Of a stretch of DNA of 64,000 bases, positions 6,278 to 13,027 are shown in pieces. Under the pieces are notes generated by a model. The model worked only from the letters and a program-made list of their open reading frames with translations, searched no databases and was not told the origin of the DNA. Position 1 is the stretch's first letter. Every line of letters begins with the position of its first letter. The DNA comes from Flintibacter faecis (lineage in GTDB: Bacteria; Bacillota; Clostridia; Oscillospirales; Oscillospiraceae). The DNA lies in contig NZ_JACOPN010000002.1 in the NCBI RefSeq assembly GCF_014287875.1, forward strand, positions 1 through 64,000, in the 5' to 3' direction. The position numbers were made by a program, and so were the translations under genes.

Positions 6278-8245
6278 TCAGGCCATGGCCTTTTCCTTCT
6301 TGGCGGCGAAGAACTGATAGGCATAGATGCCGCCCACCACTACCAGGCCGATCACGTCGGACACGGCGCCGGGGATCATCATGCCCAGGCCGCCCAGGGC
6401 CATAAGCACACGGAAGATGGGGTTCATCTGGCGGAACAGGAAGCCGTTCAGGGCCGCCGCCACGCCGAAGATACCCAGCAGGGAGGTGATGCAGATCTGG
6501 ATGACCTGGAGGACGATCATAGCGGTGGAGGTCCCGGCCTCAAACTCGAAAAGCATCACGGGGCTGAAGGCGAAGATATAGGGCACGATGAAGGCTGCGA
6601 TGGCCAGACGGGTGGCGTTGAAGGCGGTCTTCATGGGCGGAGCCTTGGCAATGGCGGAGCCGGCGTAGGCGGCCAGGGCCACGGGCGGGGTGATGTCGGC
6701 CACGATGCCGAAGTAGAACACGAAGAAGTGGGCGCACACCCGGGGGATGCCGATCTGGGGGCTCATCAGGATGGGGGCGCAGGTGGCGGCCATGATGCAG
6801 TAGTTGGCGGTGGTGGGCACGCCCATGCCCAGCACGATGCAGCACAGCATGGTTAGCGCCAGGGCAATGATGGCGTGGCCGCCGGACACGTTGACGATGA
6901 TGGTGATGAGCTTAGAGGCCAGGCCGGTGGAGGTGATGCATCCGGCCACCAGGCCGGCCATGGCGCAGGCCACAGCCACGGTAATGGTGCCCTTGCCGCC
7001 CGCTTCCAGAGCGTCCAGACACTTGGTCAGGGTGATGCGGTCGTCCTTGTTCACCAGACCCACCAGAATGGTGATGCCGATGGCCACGGAGGCGGAGAAC
7101 TGCATGGTGTACATGTTGGTGGACACCATGACCACCAGGATGATCAGAGGCAGCAGCAGATACAGCTTGGGCAGCAGATTCTTGATCTTGGGCAGCTCCT
7201 CCTTGGACAGGCCCCGCAGCCCCAGGCGCTTGGCCTCCAGGTGGACGGCGATGTAAATGCCGGTGAAGTACAGCACGGCGGGCAGGATGGCCTTCAGGGC
7301 CACCTGGGCATAGGGGATGCCCATATACTCGGCCATCAGGAAGGCGGCAGCACCCATGATGGGGGGCATGATCTGGCCGCCGGTGGAGGAGGCCGCCTCA
7401 ACGGCTCCGGCAAACTGGGGCTGATAGCCCGTCTTTTTCATCATGGGGATGGTGACGGAACCGGTGGTCACGGTGTTGCCCACGGAGGATCCGGACACCA
7501 TGCCGCACAGGGCGGAGGAGATGACGGCCACCTTGGCCGGGCCGCCGGCGCTGGAACCGGCCACGCAGTTGGCCAGGTTGATGAAGAAGGCGGAGATGCC
7601 CGTCCGCTCCAAAAACGCGCCGAAGATGATGAAGACCACGATGTACTTGGCGCACACGTTGATGGGGGTGTTCATCAAGCCGGTGGTGGTGTAAAACAGG
7701 TCATAGACCACCTTGCCGAATCGGACGTTCATAAAGGTGTAGATCAGCAGGCAGCCCACCACACACAAAATGGGGATGCCCACGCTGCGGCGGCAAAGCT
7801 CCATCAGCGCCAGCACGCCGATGATGGCGATGGCCACCATGAAGGGGTCCTTGGTCACTCGGGTAGCCAGCTTGATGATATCCTTGGCGTGATAGGCGAA
7901 ATAGAAGAAGGGGAATGCCCCCGCCACCATGATGAGGATGTCGTACCAGGGCATGTGGTTGACCTTTGTGATCCCTTTGCGGATGGGGAAGTTCAGATAA
8001 CCCAGGATCAGGATAGAGCCCAGGAACACGTTCAGCTTGACCTCTGGAATGGCCACGCTGAACAGGGTCACCCAGATGCAGTAGACCGAGAAAATGATGC
8101 TCAGCAGGCGTACAATGGTCTTGGGCATTCCCTCCCAAACACGCACATTGGATTCCCGGTCATACTTTTTCATGACCTCTTCCACGTCGGCGGCGGTGCC
8201 GACATCCACTTCCGGTTCTAAGGTTTTGTTGTCCTTTACGTCCAT
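6278..8245 (-). CDS. TRAP transporter fused permease (4TM/12TM, DctM-type)
   Basis: The product has 655 residues from the ATG at 8245, which follows GGAGAAAGGAGACGCT; a longer in-frame extension upstream lacks a ribosome site. It is a polytopic permease of the TAXI-TRAP class, in which the small 4TM (DctQ-like) and large 12TM (DctM-like) subunits are fused. Visible family segments include PFFYFAYH, SGSSVGNTVTTGSVTIPMM, GGQIMPPIMGAAAFLMAE and GMGVPTTANYCIMA. It works with the periplasmic-type binding lipoprotein encoded just upstream, and probably imports a carboxylate with Na+. Substrate unknown; dicarboxylates or glutamate are usual for TAXI systems. The transcript ends at the hairpin at 6200-6239. 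Confidence 0.92.
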   Translation of the reverse strand: MDVKDNKTLEPEVDVGTAADVEEVMKKYDRESNVRVWEGMPKTIVRLLSIIFSVYCIWVTLFSVAIPEVKLNVFLGSILILGYLNFPIRKGITKVNHMPWYDILIMVAGAFPFFYFAYHAKDIIKLATRVTKDPFMVAIAIIGVLALMELCRRSVGIPILCVVGCLLIYTFMNVRFGKVVYDLFYTTTGLMNTPINVCAKYIVVFIIFGAFLERTGISAFFINLANCVAGSSAGGPAKVAVISSALCGMVSGSSVGNTVTTGSVTIPMMKKTGYQPQFAGAVEAASSTGGQIMPPIMGAAAFLMAEYMGIPYAQVALKAILPAVLYFTGIYIAVHLEAKRLGLRGLSKEELPKIKNLLPKLYLLLPLIILVVMVSTNMYTMQFSASVAIGITILVGLVNKDDRITLTKCLDALEAGGKGTITVAVACAMAGLVAGCITSTGLASKLITIIVNVSGGHAIIALALTMLCCIVLGMGVPTTANYCIMAATCAPILMSPQIGIPRVCAHFFVFYFGIVADITPPVALAAYAGSAIAKAPPMKTAFNATRLAIAAFIVPYIFAFSPVMLFEFEAGTSTAMIVLQVIQICITSLLGIFGVAAALNGFLFRQMNPIFRVLMALGGLGMMIPGAVSDVIGLVVVGGIYAYQFFAAKKEKAMA

Positions 8246-8289
8246 AGCGTCTCCTTTCTCCAAAAACAGCTCCCTCGTCTCCTTCAACT

Positions 8290-8390
8290 GCGGAACACGG
8301 GCCGCCCCGCCGGATGCCGTCCGGCGGAGCCGCCGCTGTCCCGCAGTCGGGTTCTGGCGGCGGGTGCGGCGGGTTTTGCCCCGCCGCACC
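8290..8390 (-). promoter_or_regulatory. Intercistronic hairpins between binding protein and permease genes
   Basis: Two strong G+C stems lie in the gap. One is GGTGCGGCGGG/CCCGCCGCACC with a short loop (8363-8390); the other is around GCCGTCCGGCGGAGCCGCCGC. No T run follows on the minus strand, so they look like mRNA-stabilising or partial-termination hairpins. Such hairpins allow more binding protein than permease to be made. Confidence 0.55.
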
Positions 8391-8426
8391 CATGCGTTTC
8401 TGTCTTAAAGTTGTGCTTGCAGGCGC

Positions 8427-9479
8427 TTACTTGCCGTTGACAGTGATGCCCTTGTCGGCAAAGTAGGCCACAGCGCCGGGGTGATACGGCACGGCCTCGT
8501 AGGAGGCGGCGAAGTCCAGATTCAGCTCAGCGCCCTTGGCGTGGGCGGCGGTGATGTCGTCCACATTCTCGAAGATGCCATACAGGAAGTTGTACACATC
8601 GGCATCGGACACGTCGTCACGGGCGATGACCACGGCACCCACGGCCACGGTGGTCACGTCCTCGGGCATGTTATAGGCATCCTTGGAGATGGTGACCTTG
8701 CTGTAGTAGGGGGAGTCGGCCAGCAGCTTGTCGATGTGCTCGTCGTCCAGGCTCACCAGATAGACGGGCTTGCTGGCTGCCAGAGAGGTGATGGCGGTGG
8801 TGGGGGCGCCGGCAACCACGAAGGCGGCGTCGATCTTGCCGTCCTGCAGGGACTCAGCGCTGTCGCCGAAGGACTGATAGGTGGGGTTGATGTCCTTCTC
8901 CACGTCCAGGCCATAGGCGCTCAGCACATCCACGGCGTTGTAGTACACGCCGGAACCGGCAGCGCCCACGGAGACGTTCTTGCCCTTCAGGTCGGCCACG
9001 GACTTGATGCTCTCGTCCAGGGTGACGATCTGGACCTGCTCCACATACAGGTTGGCCACGGTGGAGAAGTTATCCACCTTGCCGGTCTCCTCGAACAGGC
9101 GGGTGCCGTTGTAGGCATAAGCGCCCACGTCGGTCTGGACAAAGCCCAGCTGGGCATCGCCCATATCCAGGGCCTCTACGTTGGCCTGGGAGCCGCCGGA
9201 GGTGATGGCGGTAACGGTGGTGCTGGTGGTCTCGCTGACCTTGCCGGCCAGAACGCCGCCAAAGCCATAATAAGTACCCTGGTCGCCGCCGGTGGAGAAG
9301 GTCAGGCTGGTGCCGCCGTCCTTGGGGGCCAGACCGTCGGAAGCCATGCTGGAAGAAGCGCCGCCGGAAGAGGCAGCACCGCCGGAGCTGGCGGCAGGCT
9401 TGTCATTGGAACCGCAGGAGGCCAGGGACATGGTCAGCATCATAGAGGCCGCCAGGGCAAGAGCAAGTTTCTTTTTCAT
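8427..9479 (-). CDS. TAXI-family TRAP transporter solute-binding lipoprotein
   Basis: The product has 350 residues. ATG 9479 is chosen because GGAGG sits 8 bp upstream; a TTG five codons earlier overlaps that ribosome site. A lipoprotein signal (MKKKLALALAASMMLTMSLASC) is followed by a Ser/Ala/Gly linker. The mature domain carries TAXI hallmarks: FSTGGDQGTYYGFGGVLA, ALDMGDAQLGFVQTDVGAYAYNG, VSVGAAGSG, and the C-terminal PYHPGAVAYFADKGI. It captures the substrate outside the membrane for the fused permease downstream. Expression starts from the promoter at 9531-9559. Confidence 0.93.
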   Translation of the reverse strand: MKKKLALALAASMMLTMSLASCGSNDKPAASSGGAASSGGASSSMASDGLAPKDGGTSLTFSTGGDQGTYYGFGGVLAGKVSETTSTTVTAITSGGSQANVEALDMGDAQLGFVQTDVGAYAYNGTRLFEETGKVDNFSTVANLYVEQVQIVTLDESIKSVADLKGKNVSVGAAGSGVYYNAVDVLSAYGLDVEKDINPTYQSFGDSAESLQDGKIDAAFVVAGAPTTAITSLAASKPVYLVSLDDEHIDKLLADSPYYSKVTISKDAYNMPEDVTTVAVGAVVIARDDVSDADVYNFLYGIFENVDDITAAHAKGAELNLDFAASYEAVPYHPGAVAYFADKGITVNGK

Positions 9480-9530
9480 ATTGATTTCCTCCAATTCGTC
9501 TTGTTTTGAAGCAGGATTTCTTGCACCATG

Positions 9531-9559
9531 ATTGTACTACATTTTCGCCAAAAATGCAA
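9531..9559 (-). promoter_or_regulatory. Promoter of the TAXI-TRAP operon
   Basis: On the minus strand, TTGCAT is followed after 17 bp by TACAAT, about 50 bp upstream of the binding-protein start. Confidence 0.75.
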
Positions 9560-9751
9560 TGACTTTTTTCGGGGTTTATTGTTTCTTTACACACGGTACG
9601 ATTTTTCAACTTTTGTTTGTTAATTTTTCGTGATAAGAAACTAAATTTTTCGTCCATCCATCTTGTTTCCTCATCTTTCTCCACCTGATTTGTCCTGGTC
9701 ATTGTGCCCAAGCTGTATGCAGCTGTTGGTGCAAAAAGTCGAATGGGGGCT

Positions 9752-9785
9752 AAAAAAACCTCCGGCCGTCTGCCGGAGGTTTTCA
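9752..9785 (-). terminator. Terminator of the TSCPD gene
   Basis: AACCTCCGGC/GCCGGAGGTT stem. On the minus strand a run of seven T follows; the plus strand side has TTTTC, so it may work both ways. Confidence 0.85.
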
Positions 9786-9793
9786 TTGACCGT

Positions 9794-10039
9794 TTACGTG
9801 ATAACACCCTTCAGGGCCTGGGCGATCTGGTCGGGACAGGAGGTCTTCTTCATGCCGCAGCGGATGCCCTCCATGCGCCGCACCGCCTCCTCCGGGGTCA
9901 TGCCCTGCAGCAGGGCGGCCACGCCCTGGAGATTTCCATTGCAGCCCCCCTCGGCCTTTACCGACCGGATCACGCCGTCCTCCACCTGGATGGTGAATTT
10001 ACGGGCGCACACGCCCTTGGGAATATAATCAAACGTCAT
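9794..10039 (-). CDS. TSCPD domain protein (TIGR03905 family)
   Basis: The product has 81 residues from the ATG at 10039, preceded by GAGGAGAAAGCAA; the longer frame upstream lacks a ribosome site. The fold is a small single-domain protein with the conserved pattern CARKFTIQVEDG, GGCNGNLQGVAALLQGM, and the C-terminal TSCPDQIAQAL. The TSCPD motif gives the domain its name. The family is widespread in Clostridia. Its biochemical role is not established; the domain also occurs at the C-terminus of some ribonucleotide reductases, and its Cys residues suggest metal or thiol chemistry. It follows spo0A on the same strand with a 68-bp gap and may be co-transcribed with it. Confidence 0.88.
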   Translation of the reverse strand: MTFDYIPKGVCARKFTIQVEDGVIRSVKAEGGCNGNLQGVAALLQGMTPEEAVRRMEGIRCGMKKTSCPDQIAQALKGVIT

Positions 10040-10107
10040 TTGCTTTCTCCTCACGATCTTGCGGCCCAGTGCCGTTTTCGACATTGTACCACAGGGGGAG
10101 AAAAATC

Positions 10108-10875
10108 TCAAGCCAGCGCCCCCCGCTTCTTCTGCAGCTGCAGGCGGTCAGCGATCATGGCGATAAACTCACTGTTAGTGGGCTTTCCCTTCGCGTTGGA
10201 AACCGTATATCCGAAGTATTTCTGCAGGGTCTCCAGGTCGCCCCGGTCCCAGGCCACCTCGATGGCGTGGCGGATGGCCCGTTCCACCCGGCTGGCGGTG
10301 GTGCCAAAGCGCTTGGCCACTTCGGGATAGAGCACCTTGGTCACGGCATTGATCACGTCGATGTCCTCTACCGCCAGAAGGATGGCCTCCCTCAGATACT
10401 GATATCCCTTAATGTGGGCGGGCACACCCACATCATGGATGATGGCGGTGATCTGCGTCTCCAGCTCTGTGCTCCGGTCCTCCAGCTCTGGGTCCAATCC
10501 GGCGGCGGAGGTCACCTGCCTGATGCGCTCGCACACGGTGCTGGCCCGGCAGGGCTTGGTGAGATAGTAGTCCGCTCCTTTTGCCCCGGCGATCTCCGCC
10601 ACATTGCCCCGAATGTAGCTGGACAAGATCACCACCCTGGGCCGATGCTCCAGTTTAGCAAGTCCATCCAGGACTTCCAATCCGTCCAGGCTCGTCAGCA
10701 CCATCTCCATCACGATCACGTCCGGCTGCAGGCTCTGCGTCAGCCGCAGCAGCTCCGCGCCGTCTCCTGTCTGACCTACGATTTGGATATCCGGCTCATT
10801 TTCCACAGCTGCGGCAAAGCCATCCCGAAACTCTTCCCCCGTATCTGCAAGCAAGACCCGTCTGATCCCCTCCAT
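10108..10875 (-). CDS. spo0A: Sporulation master regulator Spo0A, with an altered receiver domain
   Basis: The product has 255 residues. The ATG at 10875 follows AAGGAGG. The C-terminal DNA-binding domain is textbook Spo0[38 protein letters not shown] and [12 protein letters not shown]. The N-terminal receiver aligns well but is odd. The phosphorylated Asp (D56 in B. subtilis, in VLDIIMPHLDG) is Glu57 here ([11 protein letters not shown]; codon GAG at 10705-10707), and the second acidic-pocket Asp is Thr12 (LADTG). The switch Thr is Ser (LSS, 85-86) and the Lys107-Pro108 pair is kept. By family knowledge such a domain should not take phosphate from Spo0B or kinases normally; Glu may mimic the phosphorylated state. 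It lies downstream of spoIVB, the usual order. Confidence 0.93.
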   Translation of the reverse strand: MEGIRRVLLADTGEEFRDGFAAAVENEPDIQIVGQTGDGAELLRLTQSLQPDVIVMEMVLTSLDGLEVLDGLAKLEHRPRVVILSSYIRGNVAEIAGAKGADYYLTKPCRASTVCERIRQVTSAAGLDPELEDRSTELETQITAIIHDVGVPAHIKGYQYLREAILLAVEDIDVINAVTKVLYPEVAKRFGTTASRVERAIRHAIEVAWDRGDLETLQKYFGYTVSNAKGKPTNSEFIAMIADRLQLQKKRGALA

Positions 10876-10952
10876 AGGACATTTCCTCCTTTACCAAACA
10901 AAATTTTTCCTCCAATTCGCTCCGCCCCTGGTCATTTCGACTGACCAACTAT

Positions 10953-10981
10953 AATTTACCATATTCAGACAGTCTGCGCAA
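10953..10981 (-). promoter_or_regulatory. Promoter of spo0A
   Basis: On the minus strand, TTGCGC is followed after 17 bp by TAAATT, about 80 bp before the spo0A start. Confidence 0.65.
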
Positions 10982-11020
10982 GAGCTTTGTTCCATTTTCT
11001 GTCATATATTTTTCAGGAGT

Positions 11021-11027
11021 TTCGACA
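11021..11027 (-). promoter_or_regulatory. Possible 0A box upstream of spo0A
   Basis: Read on the minus strand this is TGTCGAA, the core of the Spo0A-binding consensus (TTTGTCGAA). It lies about 40 bp upstream of the predicted -35, a position suited to autoregulation. A seven-base match can occur by chance. Confidence 0.4.
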
Positions 11028-11130
11028 TCCTTTTGGGGATATTACTTGGATTTTACAACATTCTTCTCTTTGTCCTTGATCTTGATATTTTATATCGCCG
11101 CAGGGAATGCTATTTTACCGTGTAGAAGCT

Positions 11131-11176
11131 AAAAAAAGCGGGACAGAAAAGGGGAGGTTTTCTCCCCTTTCCCGCC
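11131..11176 (-). terminator. Terminator of spoIVB
   Basis: On the minus strand, a long stem (GCGGGA..AAAGGGGAG with CTCCCCTTTT..TCCCGC) is followed by seven T. It separates spoIVB from spo0A, which therefore has its own promoter. With the promoter and 0A box it accounts for the 313-bp gap. Confidence 0.85.
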
Positions 11177-11188
11177 CGCTCTTCCCGG

Positions 11189-12301
11189 TCAGCCCGCCGC
11201 CCGGCACATGTTTTCGGCAAAAATACCATATCCCCGGGTGGGGTCGTCAATGAGGACGTGGGTCACGGCCCCGGCCAACCGTCCATCCTGGAGAATGGGC
11301 GAGCCGGACATGCCCTGGACGATGCCCCCGGTGGCGGACAGCAGCTTTGGGTCCGTCACCTCCAGCATCAGATTCCGGGTGCCGTCCCCGGACCGGGAGA
11401 CATGGGTGATCTCCACCTGAAACTCCTCCACCTGCTCCCCCCGGATATTGGACAGGATGGTAGCCGGGCCGGTGTGGACCTGGTCACACCGGGCCACCTC
11501 CACCGCCCCTGTCCCACCGGAAAGCCGCTGCGCCGTCCGTCCGAACACCCCCTGGCTGGTGTTGGCATACAGGCTGCCCAGGTCGGCCGTCAGGTCAAAA
11601 TCCCCGTGGAGCTCCCCTGGCGCGCCCGCCCGGCCCCGCTCCACCCCGGACACGGTGGCCGCCATGATGCCCCCGGACTCCAGCGGCATCAGCGACGCAG
11701 TGTCCACATCGTTGATGCCGTGGCCCAGGGCGGCGAACACGCCGGTATCCGGGTCCCAAAAGGTCATAGTGCCGATGCCCGCCATAGAGTCCCGCAGCCA
11801 CACCCCCAGCTGATAGGTCCCCTGGCGGTTAGCCACCGGCGCTGCGGTGAGCTGCACCTGCTTCTCCCCCCGCATGGCCTGGATGGTCAGCGGCTGCCCC
11901 TTGTGCCGCTCCACCTGGTCCTGCATCTGCTGGATGGTGTCCACCTGGTCCCCGTCCACGTGGGTGATCACGTCCCCCAGCTTCAGGCCGCAGTCCTTGC
12001 CCGGGCTTTTGCTGCCCTGGTCGGTCTCGATGGCAGACAGGCCCACCACCAGCACTCCGTCGGAAAACAGCTTGATGCCCACCGCACGGCCCAGGGGCAC
12101 CACCCTTCGGCTCACTGCGCCGCCCTGCTGTCCCGGAGACCAGGCCGCCCCGGCCCGAAACTGCTCCCCGGTCAGCCCCAACAGCACGGCCATACAGGCC
12201 ATCCCCGCCAGGGCCGTCCGCCAGCCCCTCTTTCGCTTTTTCTTCAAACACCCTCCCCCCTTCTTGCGGGCGGCTGCCAGCCGGTCTTCTTTTTTCGCCA
12301 T
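11189..12301 (-). CDS. spoIVB: SpoIVB sporulation serine peptidase (S55)
   Basis: The product has 370 residues from the ATG at 12301. SpoIVB is made in the forespore, crosses into the intermembrane space and cleaves SpoIVFA to trigger processing of pro-sigma-K. The protein shows a positively charged N-terminus and membrane anchor (about residues 22-45), a PDZ domain (about 85-155, with GLKLGDVITHVDGDQV), and the S55 peptidase domain. The latter has catalytic His in ALGHGINDVD (about 194) and Ser in VQGMSGSPI (about 332). The start is uncertain: a GTG at 12328 and a TTG just after GGGGGAGGG (about residue 19) are alternatives, and the ATG itself has no good ribosome site. It lies next to spo0A as in Bacillus and most Clostridia. 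Confidence 0.92.
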   Translation of the reverse strand: MAKKEDRLAAARKKGGGCLKKKRKRGWRTALAGMACMAVLLGLTGEQFRAGAAWSPGQQGGAVSRRVVPLGRAVGIKLFSDGVLVVGLSAIETDQGSKSPGKDCGLKLGDVITHVDGDQVDTIQQMQDQVERHKGQPLTIQAMRGEKQVQLTAAPVANRQGTYQLGVWLRDSMAGIGTMTFWDPDTGVFAALGHGINDVDTASLMPLESGGIMAATVSGVERGRAGAPGELHGDFDLTADLGSLYANTSQGVFGRTAQRLSGGTGAVEVARCDQVHTGPATILSNIRGEQVEEFQVEITHVSRSGDGTRNLMLEVTDPKLLSATGGIVQGMSGSPILQDGRLAGAVTHVLIDDPTRGYGIFAENMCRAAG

Positions 12302-12414
12302 AAAATCAAAAAGAGAGCCGCCCGGCACTGCCTGCCGTCCGCCCTCTCATTATGGCCCGCCGGATCACGACGCTATCCCTGGTCCGGCCTTCCTCTTCTT
12401 CCAATCCAATCGGC

Positions 12415-12459
12415 AAAAAACCGCCCAGCCGGGACTTATGGCAGTCTCTGGCTGGGCGG
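12415..12459 (-). terminator. Terminator of the small acidic-tail protein gene
   Basis: On the minus strand, CCGCCCAGCC pairs with GGCTGGGCGG and is followed by TTTTTT. Confidence 0.85.
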
Positions 12460-12497
12460 CACAAGCCAATTTTCCGTTTTTTGATCGAAATGACCGC

Positions 12498-12938
12498 TTA
12501 TTCCTCGGTCTTGGCGGCCTCCTCCGGCTGCTCCGGGGCGGCGGGCTCCTCCTCGGCAAAGTCGGCCTGGGTGGCCTCCTCGGCAGGCTGGGCCGCAGGG
12601 CCGTCCACAATGGGGCCGTCGTCCACGATGACGGTATCATCGCCGGTCTTCCCCTCACCGATCACCGCCTTCAGCTCGGCAATGCGGTCGTTGTTGGTCT
12701 CGATGGCGGCCCGGGCGGCATCAATGCGCTCGCAGGCAGCCACATAGGCCCCGTCGGGTGCCGCACCCTTCTCAGCATAATAGAGCTTGCCCAGCTCAAT
12801 GTAAGCCTTCTTAATGGTGTCCTCCTCGCCCAGGTTGGCGGTTTTCAGCTTGGCGATCTCGGCCAGACGCTTGGACTGGGCCACACCAGCCTGAGCCAGG
12901 TCCATGGCGCGGTCCTTCATGTTATCAAAGAAACCCAT
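12498..12938 (-). CDS. Small coiled protein with acidic Pro/Ala/Glu tail, function unknown
   Basis: The product has 146 residues. ATG 12938 is chosen over an upstream in-frame ATG because AAGGAGG lies 8-10 bp before it. Residues 1-85 are helical and charged (MGFFDNMKDRAMDLAQAGVA, LGKLYYAEKG, RIDAARAAIETNNDRIAELK) and look like a soluble coiled coil. The last 45 residues are an acidic low-complexity tail (EEEPAAPEQPEEAAKTEE). There is no signal peptide and no catalytic motif. Similar small proteins of unknown role occur in Oscillospiraceae; I know of no assigned function. It has its own promoter (12972-13000) and terminator (12415-12459), so it is a single-gene unit. Confidence 0.8.
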   Translation of the reverse strand: MGFFDNMKDRAMDLAQAGVAQSKRLAEIAKLKTANLGEEDTIKKAYIELGKLYYAEKGAAPDGAYVAACERIDAARAAIETNNDRIAELKAVIGEGKTGDDTVIVDDGPIVDGPAAQPAEEATQADFAEEEPAAPEQPEEAAKTEE

Positions 12939-12971
12939 AGGGAAGCCTCCTTCATCTTTAAACATATTTTT

Positions 12972-13000
12972 ATTCTATCTCATTTTTGCCCCCGGCGCAA
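12972..13000 (-). promoter_or_regulatory. Promoter of the small coiled protein gene
   Basis: On the minus strand, TTGCGC is followed after 17 bp by TAGAAT, 34 bp upstream of the start codon. Confidence 0.6.
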
Positions 13001-13027
13001 GGACCCCCGGCAGATTTTATGAAATCT

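Noticed and set aside
12302..12350. Terminator just upstream of spoIVB on the minus strand
   Set aside because: The arms GAGAGGGCGGACGGCA and TGCCGGGCGGCTCTC pair only at their ends with a large internal loop; the strong terminator is at 12415-12459.
12355..12390. Sigma-G-type promoter for spoIVB (GGATA...CATAATG, minus strand)
   Set aside because: The -10 is attractive, but the spacing is 19 bp rather than about 18 and the -35 is a five-base match, so I do not list it as a feature.
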